A program made the position numbers and the translations under genes. A DNA stretch of 64,000 nt from Geovibrio thiophilus (GTDB lineage Bacteria > Chrysiogenota > Deferribacteres > Deferribacterales > Geovibrionaceae). Numbering within the stretch: position 1 is the first letter of the stretch; each line of letters starts with the position of its first letter. The stretch is taken from NCBI RefSeq assembly GCF_004087915.1, contig NZ_CP035108.1, positions 2,852,001-2,916,000 of the forward strand, in the 5' to 3' direction. The notes beneath the pieces are model-generated. The model was not told the DNA's origin and did no database searches. It saw nothing but the letters and a program-made list of their open reading frames with translations. Positions 25,765 through 34,591 of this stretch are shown piece by piece.

Positions 25765-26746
25765 CCGTTATTATTTCATTTATTCTGACAGCCTTGCGCA
25801 CGCCCAGCGTACCTATATGACCGTAAAATTTCTTCTTGTTGTTCACGTGGATATTTGCGGGGGTTCCCGACTTGGCGTCCATCATGACCAGATCTCCCTC
25901 CTGAAGATTCATTATCTCTTCAATGGTAAGGGTAGTATGACCTATGGCAGCACGAAGCGGAATCTTTATTTCACCAAGCATCTCAAGGATGTGCTTTTCA
26001 TTATCGCCGAAACGTCCCTTCTTGGCGCCGATAAGCCAGTCCTGACTGCTGATTTTGCCGAGAACGGGCTCAAGAACTATGGCAGGAATACAGAGGTTCA
26101 TCATCCCCGTCGCCTCGCCGAACTTTATCTCAAACACCACAAGGATAACAACCTCGTTCTGCGCCACAATCTGTATTATGTGCGGGCTGTTCTCGCTCAG
26201 TTCCTTCTTGAAGCGGATGTTCTGGACAATCTGCCGCCAAACTTCCTCCAGATCCTTCAGAATCAGCGTTATGATCCCTTCTATGATATGCTGCTCCAGA
26301 CTAGTGAGCTCACGGGTCTGAAACAAAGGCTGCCCGGGGCCGCCCAGAAGCTTGTCGACTATGGGGAAAACCAGCGAAGGATTTATCTCAAGAACAGCAT
26401 TCCCCTCCATCGGTATCATGCTTATAATGTTGAAACTGGTGGGATCGGGAAGAGACATAAGAAACTCGCCGTATGTCATCTGATCCACACTCACCAGAGT
26501 TATATCAGTGATAGTTCTGAGAAAGTTTGACAGAGAGGACGAAAAGTTGCGCGCAAACTTATCATGCAGGTTGCGGATAGAACGAAGCTGCTCCTTTGAA
26601 ACCCTGTCCGGTCTGCGGAAATCATAGACCGAAATCTTCTTGGGCACAAAGTCAAGCTGCTGTATCGAATTATCCGATAGATCATCCTCCGTGGATACGG
26701 TGGACAACAGCGCATCAATCTCTTCCTGACTTAAAATATCTGCCAT
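25736..26746 (-). CDS. fliM: flagellar motor switch protein FliM
   Basis: FliM is the CheY-P-binding ring protein. The N-terminal CheY-docking peptide ADILSQEEIDALLS is intact, followed by the middle CheC-like domain and the C-terminal SpoA domain (IPLRAAIGHTTLTIEEIMNL). Length 336 aa is normal. Its first 14 codons and start are copied twice more upstream in array C, so the functional copy is now preceded by repeat sequence; a GAGGTAA site remains 9 nt before the ATG. Confidence 0.95.
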   Translation of the reverse strand: MADILSQEEIDALLSTVSTEDDLSDNSIQQLDFVPKKISVYDFRRPDRVSKEQLRSIRNLHDKFARNFSSSLSNFLRTITDITLVSVDQMTYGEFLMSLPDPTSFNIISMIPMEGNAVLEINPSLVFPIVDKLLGGPGQPLFQTRELTSLEQHIIEGIITLILKDLEEVWRQIVQNIRFKKELSENSPHIIQIVAQNEVVILVVFEIKFGEATGMMNLCIPAIVLEPVLGKISSQDWLIGAKKGRFGDNEKHILEMLGEIKIPLRAAIGHTTLTIEEIMNLQEGDLVMMDAKSGTPANIHVNNKKKFYGHIGTLGVRKAVRINEIITDEGNEERTG

Positions 26747-26766
26747 ATATTAATCCGTTACCTCGT

Positions 26767-26937
26767 TTATATCTGTCTGTTGTCCACAGGTGTTCCCATG
26801 GAAGGGAACACGCCGTGCGAAGCGAAGCCGCATACATGCGGCGCGAGCGTGTGCGGAAAAAAGACAGGAAGTGCTTTTTTCCAGATTAAGTCAGACAACA
26901 GCGCATCAATCTCTTCCTGACTTAAAATATCTGCCAT
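26767..26937 (-). CDS. small ORF created by duplication of the fliM start (inner copy)
   Basis: It begins with the same 15 codons as fliM (MADILSQEEIDALLS) and then runs through the repeat element for 56 aa to a stop, reading FPHTLAPHVCGFASHG in the middle. A GAGGTAA site precedes its ATG. It would give a free copy of the FliM CheY-binding peptide if translated, but it may be only a by-product of the repeat. No evidence of selection is visible. Confidence 0.35.
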   Translation of the reverse strand: MADILSQEEIDALLSDLIWKKALPVFFPHTLAPHVCGFASHGVFPSMGTPVDNRQI

Positions 26938-26957
26938 ATATTAATCCGTTACCTCGT

Positions 26958-27128
26958 TTATATCTGTCTGTTGTCCACAGGTGTTCCCATGGAAGGGAAC
27001 ACGCCGTGCGAAGCGAAGCCGCATACATGCGGCGCGAGCGTGTGCGGAAAAAAGACAGGAAGTGCTTTTTTCCGGATTAAGTCAGACAACAGCGCATCAA
27101 TCTCTTCCTGACTTAAAATATCTGCCAT
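26958..27128 (-). CDS. small ORF created by duplication of the fliM start (outer copy)
   Basis: Like the inner copy, it encodes 56 aa beginning with the FliM N-terminus. It differs at one residue (Arg instead of Trp after the fliM part). Its upstream AAAAAGGTAACAA probably represents the original fliM ribosome site, because this is the edge of the array. Translation is possible, function unknown. Confidence 0.35.
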   Translation of the reverse strand: MADILSQEEIDALLSDLIRKKALPVFFPHTLAPHVCGFASHGVFPSMGTPVDNRQI

Positions 27129-27249
27129 TTGTTACCTTTTTCTTATTTTTATAAATGAGAAACCCTTTTTTAACGAAAAAAAAGCGTTTCTCAAACTCTT
27201 CCCAAAAAACTGCTCTTTTAACTATTTTAAAGAATAGTCTATTTTCTGT

Positions 27250-28338
27250 TTACTTACAGTGGAATATTATCCTGTTAAATATATCGTCAAGGGGAACGAT
27301 TTCATCAGCTATTCCTGCTTCGACGACTGCACGGGGCATTCCGTAAACTATACTTGAGTCCTCATCCTGCGCTATGACATTGCCGCCTTTGAGTTTGAGA
27401 AGCTGGAGTCCTTTTTTCCCGTCAGCGCCCATGCCGGTCATGATAACTCCCAGAGCGTCTTTCCCTGCTGCTTCCGCGACTGATGCCGCAGTCACGTCGA
27501 CACTGGGAACATGAAGATGTCCGCCCGCGTCAGAGTTAAGCTCCGTTACATAGTTTGCGCCTATTTTCTTTATTCTCAGGTGCTGCCCGCCTTTTGCGAT
27601 ATAAACGGTGTTCGGCTCCAGCTTTTCGTTCCCCTGAGATTCTATGACATTCAGCTTGCTCAGAGAGTTAAGTCTCTGGGCGAGGGATTGTGTGAAGTTG
27701 GGGGGCATATGCTGAACCACCACTATCGGCACGCCTATATCCGCAGGGAGCCGGGGTATAACCTTCTGGAGAGACTGGGGTCCCCCTGTGGATGTGCCGA
27801 TGATTACTATGCGCTTATGCCCGGGCTTGGAGATGGTTCTGCTTGCGGGGGCAACCGGAGCCTGCACTCCGCCGAACGGAGCGGAAGAAGCCGCCGGTCT
27901 GGTGAATGACGCCGGGCGGAGCCTGCGCATGAGGTTTGTTCTTCTGGCGAACTGCTTTATCTTGTTGCGCAGATCGTCTTCTATGTTCATAACGCCGAAG
28001 CTGGCGAATGATTTTTCTTTGGGAATGAAGTCCACAGCACCGAGATCGAGTGCTTTCATTGTGGCTTCGGCGCCTTCCGTGGTGAGCGAGCTGACCATAA
28101 TAACGGGCAGCGGGTTTTCACTCATTATTTTTTCAAGGGCGCTCAGTCCGTCCATTCTGGGCATTTCGATGTCCAGAGTCATTACATCGGGCTTAAGATT
28201 TCTCGCCATTTCAACGGCGTCAATACCGTTGCGCCCCTGACCGACTATTTCGATCTCCGGATCCTTGGCAAGCATGGACTCAATGGCCTTTCTCATAAAA
28301 GCGGAATCATCAACAATAACAACCTTGATTTTATTCAT
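27250..28338 (-). CDS. cheB: chemotaxis protein-glutamate methylesterase CheB
   Basis: CheB removes methyl groups from receptors. The 362-aa protein has a receiver (1-120, phospho-site D56 in TLDIEMPRMDG), a linker, and the methylesterase domain with catalytic Ser (IGTSTGGPQSL), His (VVQHMPPNF) and Asp (MTGMGADGKKG). Its start overlaps fliA by 8 nt. The 121 bp between its stop and array C (27129-27249) are AT-rich with no clear terminator. Confidence 0.96.
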   Translation of the reverse strand: MNKIKVVIVDDSAFMRKAIESMLAKDPEIEIVGQGRNGIDAVEMARNLKPDVMTLDIEMPRMDGLSALEKIMSENPLPVIMVSSLTTEGAEATMKALDLGAVDFIPKEKSFASFGVMNIEDDLRNKIKQFARRTNLMRRLRPASFTRPAASSAPFGGVQAPVAPASRTISKPGHKRIVIIGTSTGGPQSLQKVIPRLPADIGVPIVVVQHMPPNFTQSLAQRLNSLSKLNVIESQGNEKLEPNTVYIAKGGQHLRIKKIGANYVTELNSDAGGHLHVPSVDVTAASVAEAAGKDALGVIMTGMGADGKKGLQLLKLKGGNVIAQDEDSSIVYGMPRAVVEAGIADEIVPLDDIFNRIIFHCK

Positions 28339-29071
28339 AGAACTCTTTCAGCCTCCTCTTGAGTTTTGTCACGGCCGCAGAGTGGATTTGTGAAACCCTC
28401 GATTCCGTAATGTTCAGAACCTCTGCAATCTCCTTCATCGTAAGCTCTTCGTAATAATAAAGAGTAATGGCGTACTTCTCTTTTTCGGGGAGGCTGTCTA
28501 TCTCCTCGCCGAGCCTTTCTATGAGCTTGTTCTTCACCGTTTCGTCTTCGGGGGTGAGTCCCTTGCTTTTTATAAAATCTATGAGGTTGCTTTCCCCTTC
28601 GCCGCCGACGGATTCGTCAAGGCTGAGGAGCTTGTCATTGTCCTGAAGCTCAAGAAGGCGGTAAACCTCCTTCGCCTCAAAGTCGCTTCCGGCGACTATC
28701 TCATCCACAGAGGGGCGCGCGCCCAGCTCCCTGTAGGTTCTTTCTATGAACGCCTCAAGCTGTTTAAGCCTTGTGCGCACATTTCGGGGAAGAAAATCCA
28801 GACTCCTCAGCGTGTCAAGGATTGAACCTTTTATTCTTCTCTCGGCAAAGGTATAGAAATTTACATTTCTGTCCTTGTCGAACCTGTCCATACTTTCTAT
28901 TAAGCCAACGCAGGCTGAGGAATAAAGATCGTCAAGATCCACGCTGTCCGGGAGGGACGAGCTCATACGGATAACCCACGACTTTATTCTGGGCATAAAC
29001 TCTGCAATGATTTTCTCCCGCTCTTCAGGGGAAAATCTGTTTATAGCGCCGCCTGTCTCATATTGCATCAA
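28331..29071 (-). CDS. fliA: flagellar sigma factor FliA (sigma-28)
   Basis: A 246-aa sigma-70 family protein with region 2 (DLYSSACVGLIESMDRFD), region 3 and region 4 (LTMKEIAEVLNITESRVSQIHSAAVTKLKRRL). It directs late flagellar and chemotaxis promoters; one matching -10 element is seen at 14360. No flgM is visible in the window. It overlaps cheB and the following small gene by a few bases. Confidence 0.94.
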   Translation of the reverse strand: MMQYETGGAINRFSPEEREKIIAEFMPRIKSWVIRMSSSLPDSVDLDDLYSSACVGLIESMDRFDKDRNVNFYTFAERRIKGSILDTLRSLDFLPRNVRTRLKQLEAFIERTYRELGARPSVDEIVAGSDFEAKEVYRLLELQDNDKLLSLDESVGGEGESNLIDFIKSKGLTPEDETVKNKLIERLGEEIDSLPEKEKYAITLYYYEELTMKEIAEVLNITESRVSQIHSAAVTKLKRRLKEFYE

Positions 29072-29271
29072 AGTATCTTCCTGTAGTTTATGACTATCTT
29101 GTCTATGTAGAGGAAAAGTTTTTCACTTACGTAATAAATAATGAAAAACATTATAATATCCCTCGTTACATAAGTCAATTTTACCTCAAGCAGAAAGAAC
29201 TTGTAAACAAATGAAGAAACAAAGGCGACTGTGGCAAGCATCAATGCTATTTCCCTGTGGAGGAAGTTCAT
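29068..29271 (-). CDS. small two-helix membrane protein between fliA and flhG
   Basis: A 67-aa protein with two membrane helices (about residues 8-30 and 37-56) and a basic end (INYRKIL). I do not recognise a family. It overlaps both flhG (4 nt) and fliA (4 nt), so it is translated as part of the flagellar unit. Confidence 0.6.
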   Translation of the reverse strand: MNFLHREIALMLATVAFVSSFVYKFFLLEVKLTYVTRDIIMFFIIYYVSEKLFLYIDKIVINYRKIL

Positions 29272-30113
29272 TTGAACACCCCCTTAAGAAGACTGTACAG
29301 CCCCTCTTTACGTGTGTTTTCGGCCGGAAGACCGAGTATATTTCTCGCTATGTTATAAATATCACGGGAGTACGCGCCGTTCTGATTTATCTCGCAGACT
29401 GGCTTCTGGAATTTCACAGAGCTTATAACCTGTTTGTCTTCTCTCAGGTGTCCGAGAAGGTCAAGCTCCACATCGAGAAACTTCTTCGCCACGTTTTTCA
29501 TGCTCATGTAAATGTTTTTTACGCCGTTGACATCATCCACTCTGTTCAGCACAAAGCGGATCCTGTTTATGCCGTGGTCAAAGTGAACCACCTTCATGAA
29601 GGCGTAAGCATCTGTTATGGCGGTAGGTTCCGGCTGAGTGATCACAATCACAGTGTCGGCGATAGCGGCGAACTTTGTCACAGTCCCGGAGATCCCCGCA
29701 CCTGTGTCAAACAGTATATAATCGTAAACACCGTCAAGGTTTACGAAGATTTCCACAATCCTCTCAAAATCGCTTTCGCTGAGGCTGGCAAGATCTGAAA
29801 AACCGCTGGATGACGGGATAACATCAAATCCGTAAACATCCTTCTTTATTACATTATCCAGCTCCGCCTCGCCCAGAAGATATTTTCTGATGGAAGCGGT
29901 TACGGTTAGGTTAAGCAGTATATCAACATTGGCGAGCCCTAAATCCGCATCGAAAACAAGAACTTTTTTCCCCATTTTCGCAAGCCAGTAGGCAAGGTTT
30001 ACCACAAAGTTGGTTTTACCCACCCCGCCCTTGCCGCTGGAGACGGAAATATACTTTGCCCGCCGTTTTTTATCCCATGCTTTTCGTCTTAAATTGTGCG
30101 CCTGATCTGTCAT
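29268..30113 (-). CDS. flhG: flagellar number regulator FlhG (MinD-like ATPase)
   Basis: A 281-aa deviant-Walker ATPase (SSGKGGVGKTNFVVNLA near residues 25-41; FDADLGLANVDILL; FDTGAGIS). With FlhF it fixes the number and place of polar flagella. The C-terminal basic/amphipathic end is present. It overlaps flhF by 4 nt. The MinD-like alternative is unlikely given the flhF-flhG-fliA order. Confidence 0.92.
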   Translation of the reverse strand: MTDQAHNLRRKAWDKKRRAKYISVSSGKGGVGKTNFVVNLAYWLAKMGKKVLVFDADLGLANVDILLNLTVTASIRKYLLGEAELDNVIKKDVYGFDVIPSSSGFSDLASLSESDFERIVEIFVNLDGVYDYILFDTGAGISGTVTKFAAIADTVIVITQPEPTAITDAYAFMKVVHFDHGINRIRFVLNRVDDVNGVKNIYMSMKNVAKKFLDVELDLLGHLREDKQVISSVKFQKPVCEINQNGAYSRDIYNIARNILGLPAENTRKEGLYSLLKGVFK

Positions 30114-31447
30114 CTTTCACTCCAGAACCCCGGAATATCCTTGAGGATCTGACTAGCAATCTTCCTGCCATCGGGAATCTCCATATCATCAGGGACATTC
30201 TGCCCTGTGGAAAGGAGGAGAACGGGAGTCTTTTTGCGGATCGGCAGGTTCACCATGGGACCAAAGTATTTTGTTTCGTCAAGCTTGGTAAAAACGACAT
30301 ATTCCGGCATGAGCGCACCATAATTTTCAAAGGTTTCCGCCATCTCGGCGTGGTTGCTGCTCATGGACATAACAAGGGCGACGGTCATTTTGTCCCCTGC
30401 GTTTATAAACTTTCTCAGATCGCCTATCTGCTCAGTATCGAACTGGCTTCTGCCCATGGAGTCAACGAATACATAATCATAGCCCTCGGTGCGGGCGAGA
30501 ATTGTCCGGAGCTCCTCGGGGCTAGAGGCAACCTGAAGGGGTATATCCACAATCTCCGCATAGGTTTTAAGCTGCTCTACGGCGCCGATCCTGAAGTTGT
30601 CTATAGTAATAAGACTGACTCTCTTTTTCAATTTAAGGGAAAGGTTTGCAGCTATTTTGGCAACCGTTGTCGTTTTACCCACGCCCGTGGGACCCACGAA
30701 GGCGACTATTTTTCTGTTAAGGGAAGAGAAGTAGTCCTTCTCAATGGGGATCAAATCCCCGAGAAGCTGCACAATAAGGTTGCGTATCTGGCTTCTGGTG
30801 AGTCCTGCTGTGGCACGCTTTTCTATTCGTTTCAGGAATTTATATGAGATAACGTCGTCCACGCCGTTCTTCACCATAAGGGAGTAAAACTCCTTAAGCT
30901 GCTCGGGTAGGTCGACTACTATATTCTCGGTAAGGGCGCTTTTCATCTCAAGCATCTGTTTTTTGATTTCGGCGACGTCAGCCATGAGACTTTCAAAGCG
31001 GTTGAGTCCGAGAGTGTTTATCAGCTCGGCAAGCTTGTCCACTCCTCCCTGCTGATAGCTTTCGGGATTAAGCTTTTTTGCCTGACGGGATGTTTCGGAC
31101 CTGTAAACAGTCTCCTGTGAGGGGCGGCGTATATCCGCGGCGAAGGTGTCCGGTCTGAACTCGTCCTCATCTTTCGGTTCGGCGACCTTGCCGAAGCCGT
31201 TATATGTGGAGCCTGTGCTCTGCGGCTTCGGTCTTGCCGCTTTCGCCTGAGCGGTTTTTTCCATGAGAATGCGCTCATCCATATCTACGGCGGCTGTGAC
31301 CTCTATGAGAGGTTTGGAGAAAAGACCGAAGCTGTTGTTTTTGACGACTTTTCTGGTGGAAAGAATGACAGCCTCGGAGCCGAGCTCCTGCTTGATCATC
31401 CTCATCGCCTCAGCCATGTCGTACGCTTCGTACTTTTTTATCTTCAT
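30110..31447 (-). CDS. flhF: flagellar biosynthesis GTPase FlhF
   Basis: An SRP-type GTPase of 445 aa. A B-domain-like N-terminus (MKIKKYEAYDMAEAMRMIKQELGSEAVIL) is followed by a variable linker, an N domain and the G domain (FVGPTGVGKTTTVAKIAANL, VDSMGRSQFD, TKLDETKYFG). It marks the site of a new flagellum at the cell pole. It overlaps flhA by 4 nt. Confidence 0.94.
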   Translation of the reverse strand: MKIKKYEAYDMAEAMRMIKQELGSEAVILSTRKVVKNNSFGLFSKPLIEVTAAVDMDERILMEKTAQAKAARPKPQSTGSTYNGFGKVAEPKDEDEFRPDTFAADIRRPSQETVYRSETSRQAKKLNPESYQQGGVDKLAELINTLGLNRFESLMADVAEIKKQMLEMKSALTENIVVDLPEQLKEFYSLMVKNGVDDVISYKFLKRIEKRATAGLTRSQIRNLIVQLLGDLIPIEKDYFSSLNRKIVAFVGPTGVGKTTTVAKIAANLSLKLKKRVSLITIDNFRIGAVEQLKTYAEIVDIPLQVASSPEELRTILARTEGYDYVFVDSMGRSQFDTEQIGDLRKFINAGDKMTVALVMSMSSNHAEMAETFENYGALMPEYVVFTKLDETKYFGPMVNLPIRKKTPVLLLSTGQNVPDDMEIPDGRKIASQILKDIPGFWSER

Positions 31448-33525
31448 ACCTTAATCTCCAGCATGCCGAGGCTCTCTATCCTGACATTCTCGCTTATTTC
31501 GTTGTGAGATATAACATTAATGTTCTTAACAAATTTCTCCGCAAAACGGCGCATTGCAGAGCGCAGGGGAGGGGAAATAACAAGAACCGGACTGAATCCT
31601 TTATGTGTCACCTCATCAACCTTACCTATCATTTTAGACAGAATTTTCTGCGCGGCAAGGGGGTCTATAAGTATATCCTTTCCTTCGTCACCCTGCTGAA
31701 GATTTTTTGCCAGAAGCTGTTCAATCTCAGACGGGAGTGTGAAAACATAAAGCGCGCCGTCCGGAGCGAGAAGGCTCTCGGTTATCTGTCTTCTTAGGGA
31801 CAGACGCACTCTTTCCGTGAGGTTTTCCACATCCTTGGTCTGCACTCCGTAAGAGGCGAGAACCTCCAGAATGCTGCGGAGGTTGCGGATGGAGATCCTC
31901 TCTCTCAGCAGGTTCTGCAATACCCTGTTTACAGTGCCCAGATCCAGTATGCCGGGGATGAGGTCTTCCACCAGCTTCGGAAATTTTTCCTTGACTCCGT
32001 TGACAAGCTCAAGGGTCTCCTGCCTGCCTATAAGCTCATTAGCATAGGACTTTATCACTTCCGTAAGGTGTGTGGCGATCACCGTAGCCGGATCGACTAT
32101 GGTGAAGCCGTTAAGCTCCGCCTTCTCCTTCTGACGCTCGTCCACCCATTTGGCGGCGAGTCCGAAAGCAGGTTCCTTAGTGGGAATGCCGTCTATCTTG
32201 TCCACGCTCCCCTCGGGGTTCATAACCAGAAATTTATCCGGAAAAATAGTTCCGCTGGCGACTCTGACACCTTTAAGGAGTATGTTGTACCCGTTGCCGT
32301 CAAGCTGGAGATTATCCCTTATCCTGACGGGGGGAACGATTATCCCCATCTCAAGGGCGACCTGCTTGCGTATGGATTTTATGCGGTTAAGAAGCGTTCC
32401 GCCCTGAGCAGAATCCACAAGAGGGATGAGGCTGAAGCCGATACCAAGCTCCATGGTATCCATCTCCAGCAGTTCTCTTACCTCTTCCTCCTCCGTTGCG
32501 GGCTTGCGCTCCTCCTCCTGCTCTTCCTCATCCTCTTCCGGCTTTTCCGCCGCCTTTTTAGCGGAATGCGCTATGGCGAAAAATATCCCCGAAAGAAAAA
32601 GAAAAGGGAAAAACGGCATACCGGGCACAACCGCAAAGAAAAGGAGTATGCCGCCAGTTATGTATAGCACCCTTGTACTGCGGAAAAGCTGTCTGGCGAG
32701 CTGACCGCTGAGATCCTTGTCTCCTCCGCCCGCACGGGAAACTATGAGACCCGCCGCAGTGGAAACTATCAGTGAGGGGATCTGGCTCACCAGACCGTCG
32801 CCCACGGTCAGGATAGTGAAAACGCCTGCCGCCTCCGCCACTTCCATACCGTTTTGCAGAACGCCTATGGCGAGACCGCCTATTATATTTATGCCTGTGA
32901 TGATAAGCCCCGCGACGGCGTCACCGCGAACAAACTTGCTCGCACCGTCCATGGCTCCGTAATAGTCTGCTTCCTGCTGGATTTTTGCCCTTTTTGCCTT
33001 TGCGCCCGCCTCGTCTATGAGCCCTGCGTTGAGATCGGCATCAATGCTCATCTGCTTGCCGGGCATGGCGTCCAGCGTGAACCTTGCCGCAACCTCCGCA
33101 ATACGTCCGGAACCCTTAGTGATAACCATAAAGTTGATCAGCACAAGGATAAGGAAGATGATAACACCAACGGCATAGTTGCCGCCCACCACATACTGAC
33201 CGAACGCCTGAATAACATGTCCCGCCGCGCCCTCGCCCTCCGAGCCGTTGAGAAGGATACGCCTTGTGGAGGCGACGTTAAGCGAAAGTCTGAACAGGGT
33301 AATGATCAGCAGTACCGAAGGAAAGGTTGAAAACTTAAGCGGTTCATCCGCATAGATCGCCACCATCAGAATCAGAACCGACAGAGCGATGCTGCAAACC
33401 AGAAGCAGGTCCAGAAATACGGCGGGCATAGGCAGAATCATCACTATGATTATGCCTATGAAAAACAGACCGAAGCCTATTTCGCCCTGTTTTATCAATT
33501 TTGTCATCATGCTGGACTGAGCCAC
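31444..33525 (-). CDS. flhA: flagellar type III export gate protein FlhA
   Basis: A 693-aa export-gate component. About eight N-terminal membrane helices (to about residue 320) include the cytoplasmic loop with GKQMSIDADLNAGLIDE, the family signature. An acidic linker (EKPEEDEEEQEEERK) and the large cytoplasmic domain that binds chaperone-substrate complexes follow. It lies 4 bp after flhB. Confidence 0.96.
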   Translation of the reverse strand: MAQSSMMTKLIKQGEIGFGLFFIGIIIVMILPMPAVFLDLLLVCSIALSVLILMVAIYADEPLKFSTFPSVLLIITLFRLSLNVASTRRILLNGSEGEGAAGHVIQAFGQYVVGGNYAVGVIIFLILVLINFMVITKGSGRIAEVAARFTLDAMPGKQMSIDADLNAGLIDEAGAKAKRAKIQQEADYYGAMDGASKFVRGDAVAGLIITGINIIGGLAIGVLQNGMEVAEAAGVFTILTVGDGLVSQIPSLIVSTAAGLIVSRAGGGDKDLSGQLARQLFRSTRVLYITGGILLFFAVVPGMPFFPFLFLSGIFFAIAHSAKKAAEKPEEDEEEQEEERKPATEEEEVRELLEMDTMELGIGFSLIPLVDSAQGGTLLNRIKSIRKQVALEMGIIVPPVRIRDNLQLDGNGYNILLKGVRVASGTIFPDKFLVMNPEGSVDKIDGIPTKEPAFGLAAKWVDERQKEKAELNGFTIVDPATVIATHLTEVIKSYANELIGRQETLELVNGVKEKFPKLVEDLIPGILDLGTVNRVLQNLLRERISIRNLRSILEVLASYGVQTKDVENLTERVRLSLRRQITESLLAPDGALYVFTLPSEIEQLLAKNLQQGDEGKDILIDPLAAQKILSKMIGKVDEVTHKGFSPVLVISPPLRSAMRRFAEKFVKNINVISHNEISENVRIESLGMLEIKV

Positions 33526-33529
33526 TGAA

Positions 33530-34591
33530 CTACCTTCTCATATGCTTAAATTTCCCTACAAGGGCAAGTATTTCTGCTACTGCTTTATACAAATTCTCAG
33601 GTATTTCATCACCTATGTCAACAGTTTTGAAAAGTGTTCTCGCAAGGGGCGGATCCTCATGAACAAGCACTCCGCTCTTCTTCGCAAGCTCTTTTATCCT
33701 CAGCGCCAGAAGTCTCTGCCCTTTTGCCACCACGGTAGGCGCTTTATCCTCCCCGGGGCGGTATCTCAGAGCAATGGCAAAGTGAGTGGGGTTGGTCACC
33801 ACAACGTCAGACTTCGGAACGTCAGACATCATCCTCTTGCGTGCCATTTCCCTCTGCATGCTTCTGATCTTCTGCTTTATGATGGGATCCCCCTCCATCT
33901 GCCTGAACTCCTCCTTGACCTCCTGTTTTGTCATCTTAAGGTCTTCGGTGTTCTGCCACTTCTGGTACATGAAGTCTATAATGGCGAGTATCAGAATCAG
34001 AACCCCGATCTTGAGGAAAAGCTCAAAAATAAGCATAAGAAAAAACATTATGCTGTCTATGGGTTCGGAATCACCCAAGCGGAGAATTGTCGGTATCTTC
34101 CCTTTTATGATGTAAAAGGCGGATAATCCCACAACGAATATCTTAAACAGTGACTTGAAAAGCTCCACAAGGCTGCGCTTGGAAAATATCCTGCCGAAAC
34201 CCTTTATGGGATCAAGCCTGTCAAGCTTTACGGCAAGCGCCTTCGGGCTGAAAAGAAAACCGAACTGCATGATGTTTGAGGCAATGTTCACCACAAACAG
34301 CATCAGCAGCACAGGCGCGAGGAGCTTCGTCATGAAAATTATCACAAAAAACATCAGGCTGACGGCGCTTTTCTCGTCCAGCACGTAATCAAGGGACATG
34401 AATGATTCCCGCATGAACCGCATCAGCTCGTCCGCCATTGTGGAAATATAGAAATACATGAATATGGCGGTGGCGACAAAGGTCACGGCGGCGCTGAGCT
34501 CCCTTGTCTTGGCGACATTGCCTTCCTCTCTGGCTTTCTGAATCCGCCGCCCCGTGGGCTGTTCGGTCTTCTCCGAATCGTTGTCAGCCAT
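33530..34591 (-). CDS. flhB: flagellar export switch protein FlhB
   Basis: A 353-aa protein with four membrane helices and a cytoplasmic domain with the self-cleaving motif NPTH (in VVVTNPTHFAIALRY). It switches export from rod/hook to filament substrates. The N-terminus EKTEQPTGRRIQKAREEGNV is typical. It overlaps fliR by one base. Confidence 0.96.
   Translation of the reverse strand: MADNDSEKTEQPTGRRIQKAREEGNVAKTRELSAAVTFVATAIFMYFYISTMADELMRFMRESFMSLDYVLDEKSAVSLMFFVIIFMTKLLAPVLLMLFVVNIASNIMQFGFLFSPKALAVKLDRLDPIKGFGRIFSKRSLVELFKSLFKIFVVGLSAFYIIKGKIPTILRLGDSEPIDSIMFFLMLIFELFLKIGVLILILAIIDFMYQKWQNTEDLKMTKQEVKEEFRQMEGDPIIKQKIRSMQREMARKRMMSDVPKSDVVVTNPTHFAIALRYRPGEDKAPTVVAKGQRLLALRIKELAKKSGVLVHEDPPLARTLFKTVDIGDEIPENLYKAVAEILALVGKFKHMRR

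Larger units (their letters stand above)
26703..27128 (+). repeat. structured tandem repeat array C, 2.2 copies of a 191-bp unit containing the fliM start
   Basis: The 44 bp around the fliM start occur at 26703, 26894 and 27085. Between them lies an element that reads on the plus strand as three hairpins. Hairpin I is GTGTTCCC-ATGGAA-GGGAACAC. The linker CGCCGTGCGAAGCGAA leads to hairpin II, GCCGCAT-AC-ATGCGGC. The linker GCGAGCGTGTG leads to hairpin III, CGGAAAAAAG-ACAGGAAGTG-CTTTTTTCC. The unit ends in AAGTCAGAC. The two copies differ at a base next to hairpin III (CCAG versus CCGG). The element is antisense to fliM. Confidence 0.95.

Noticed and set aside
25652..26530. 292-codon plus-strand frame over fliN and fliM
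   Set aside because: It is antisense to two certain switch genes and has no motif of its own.
26790..27080. plus-strand frame of 96 codons in array C
   Set aside because: It is a product of the repeated element, has no ribosome site and shows no family features.
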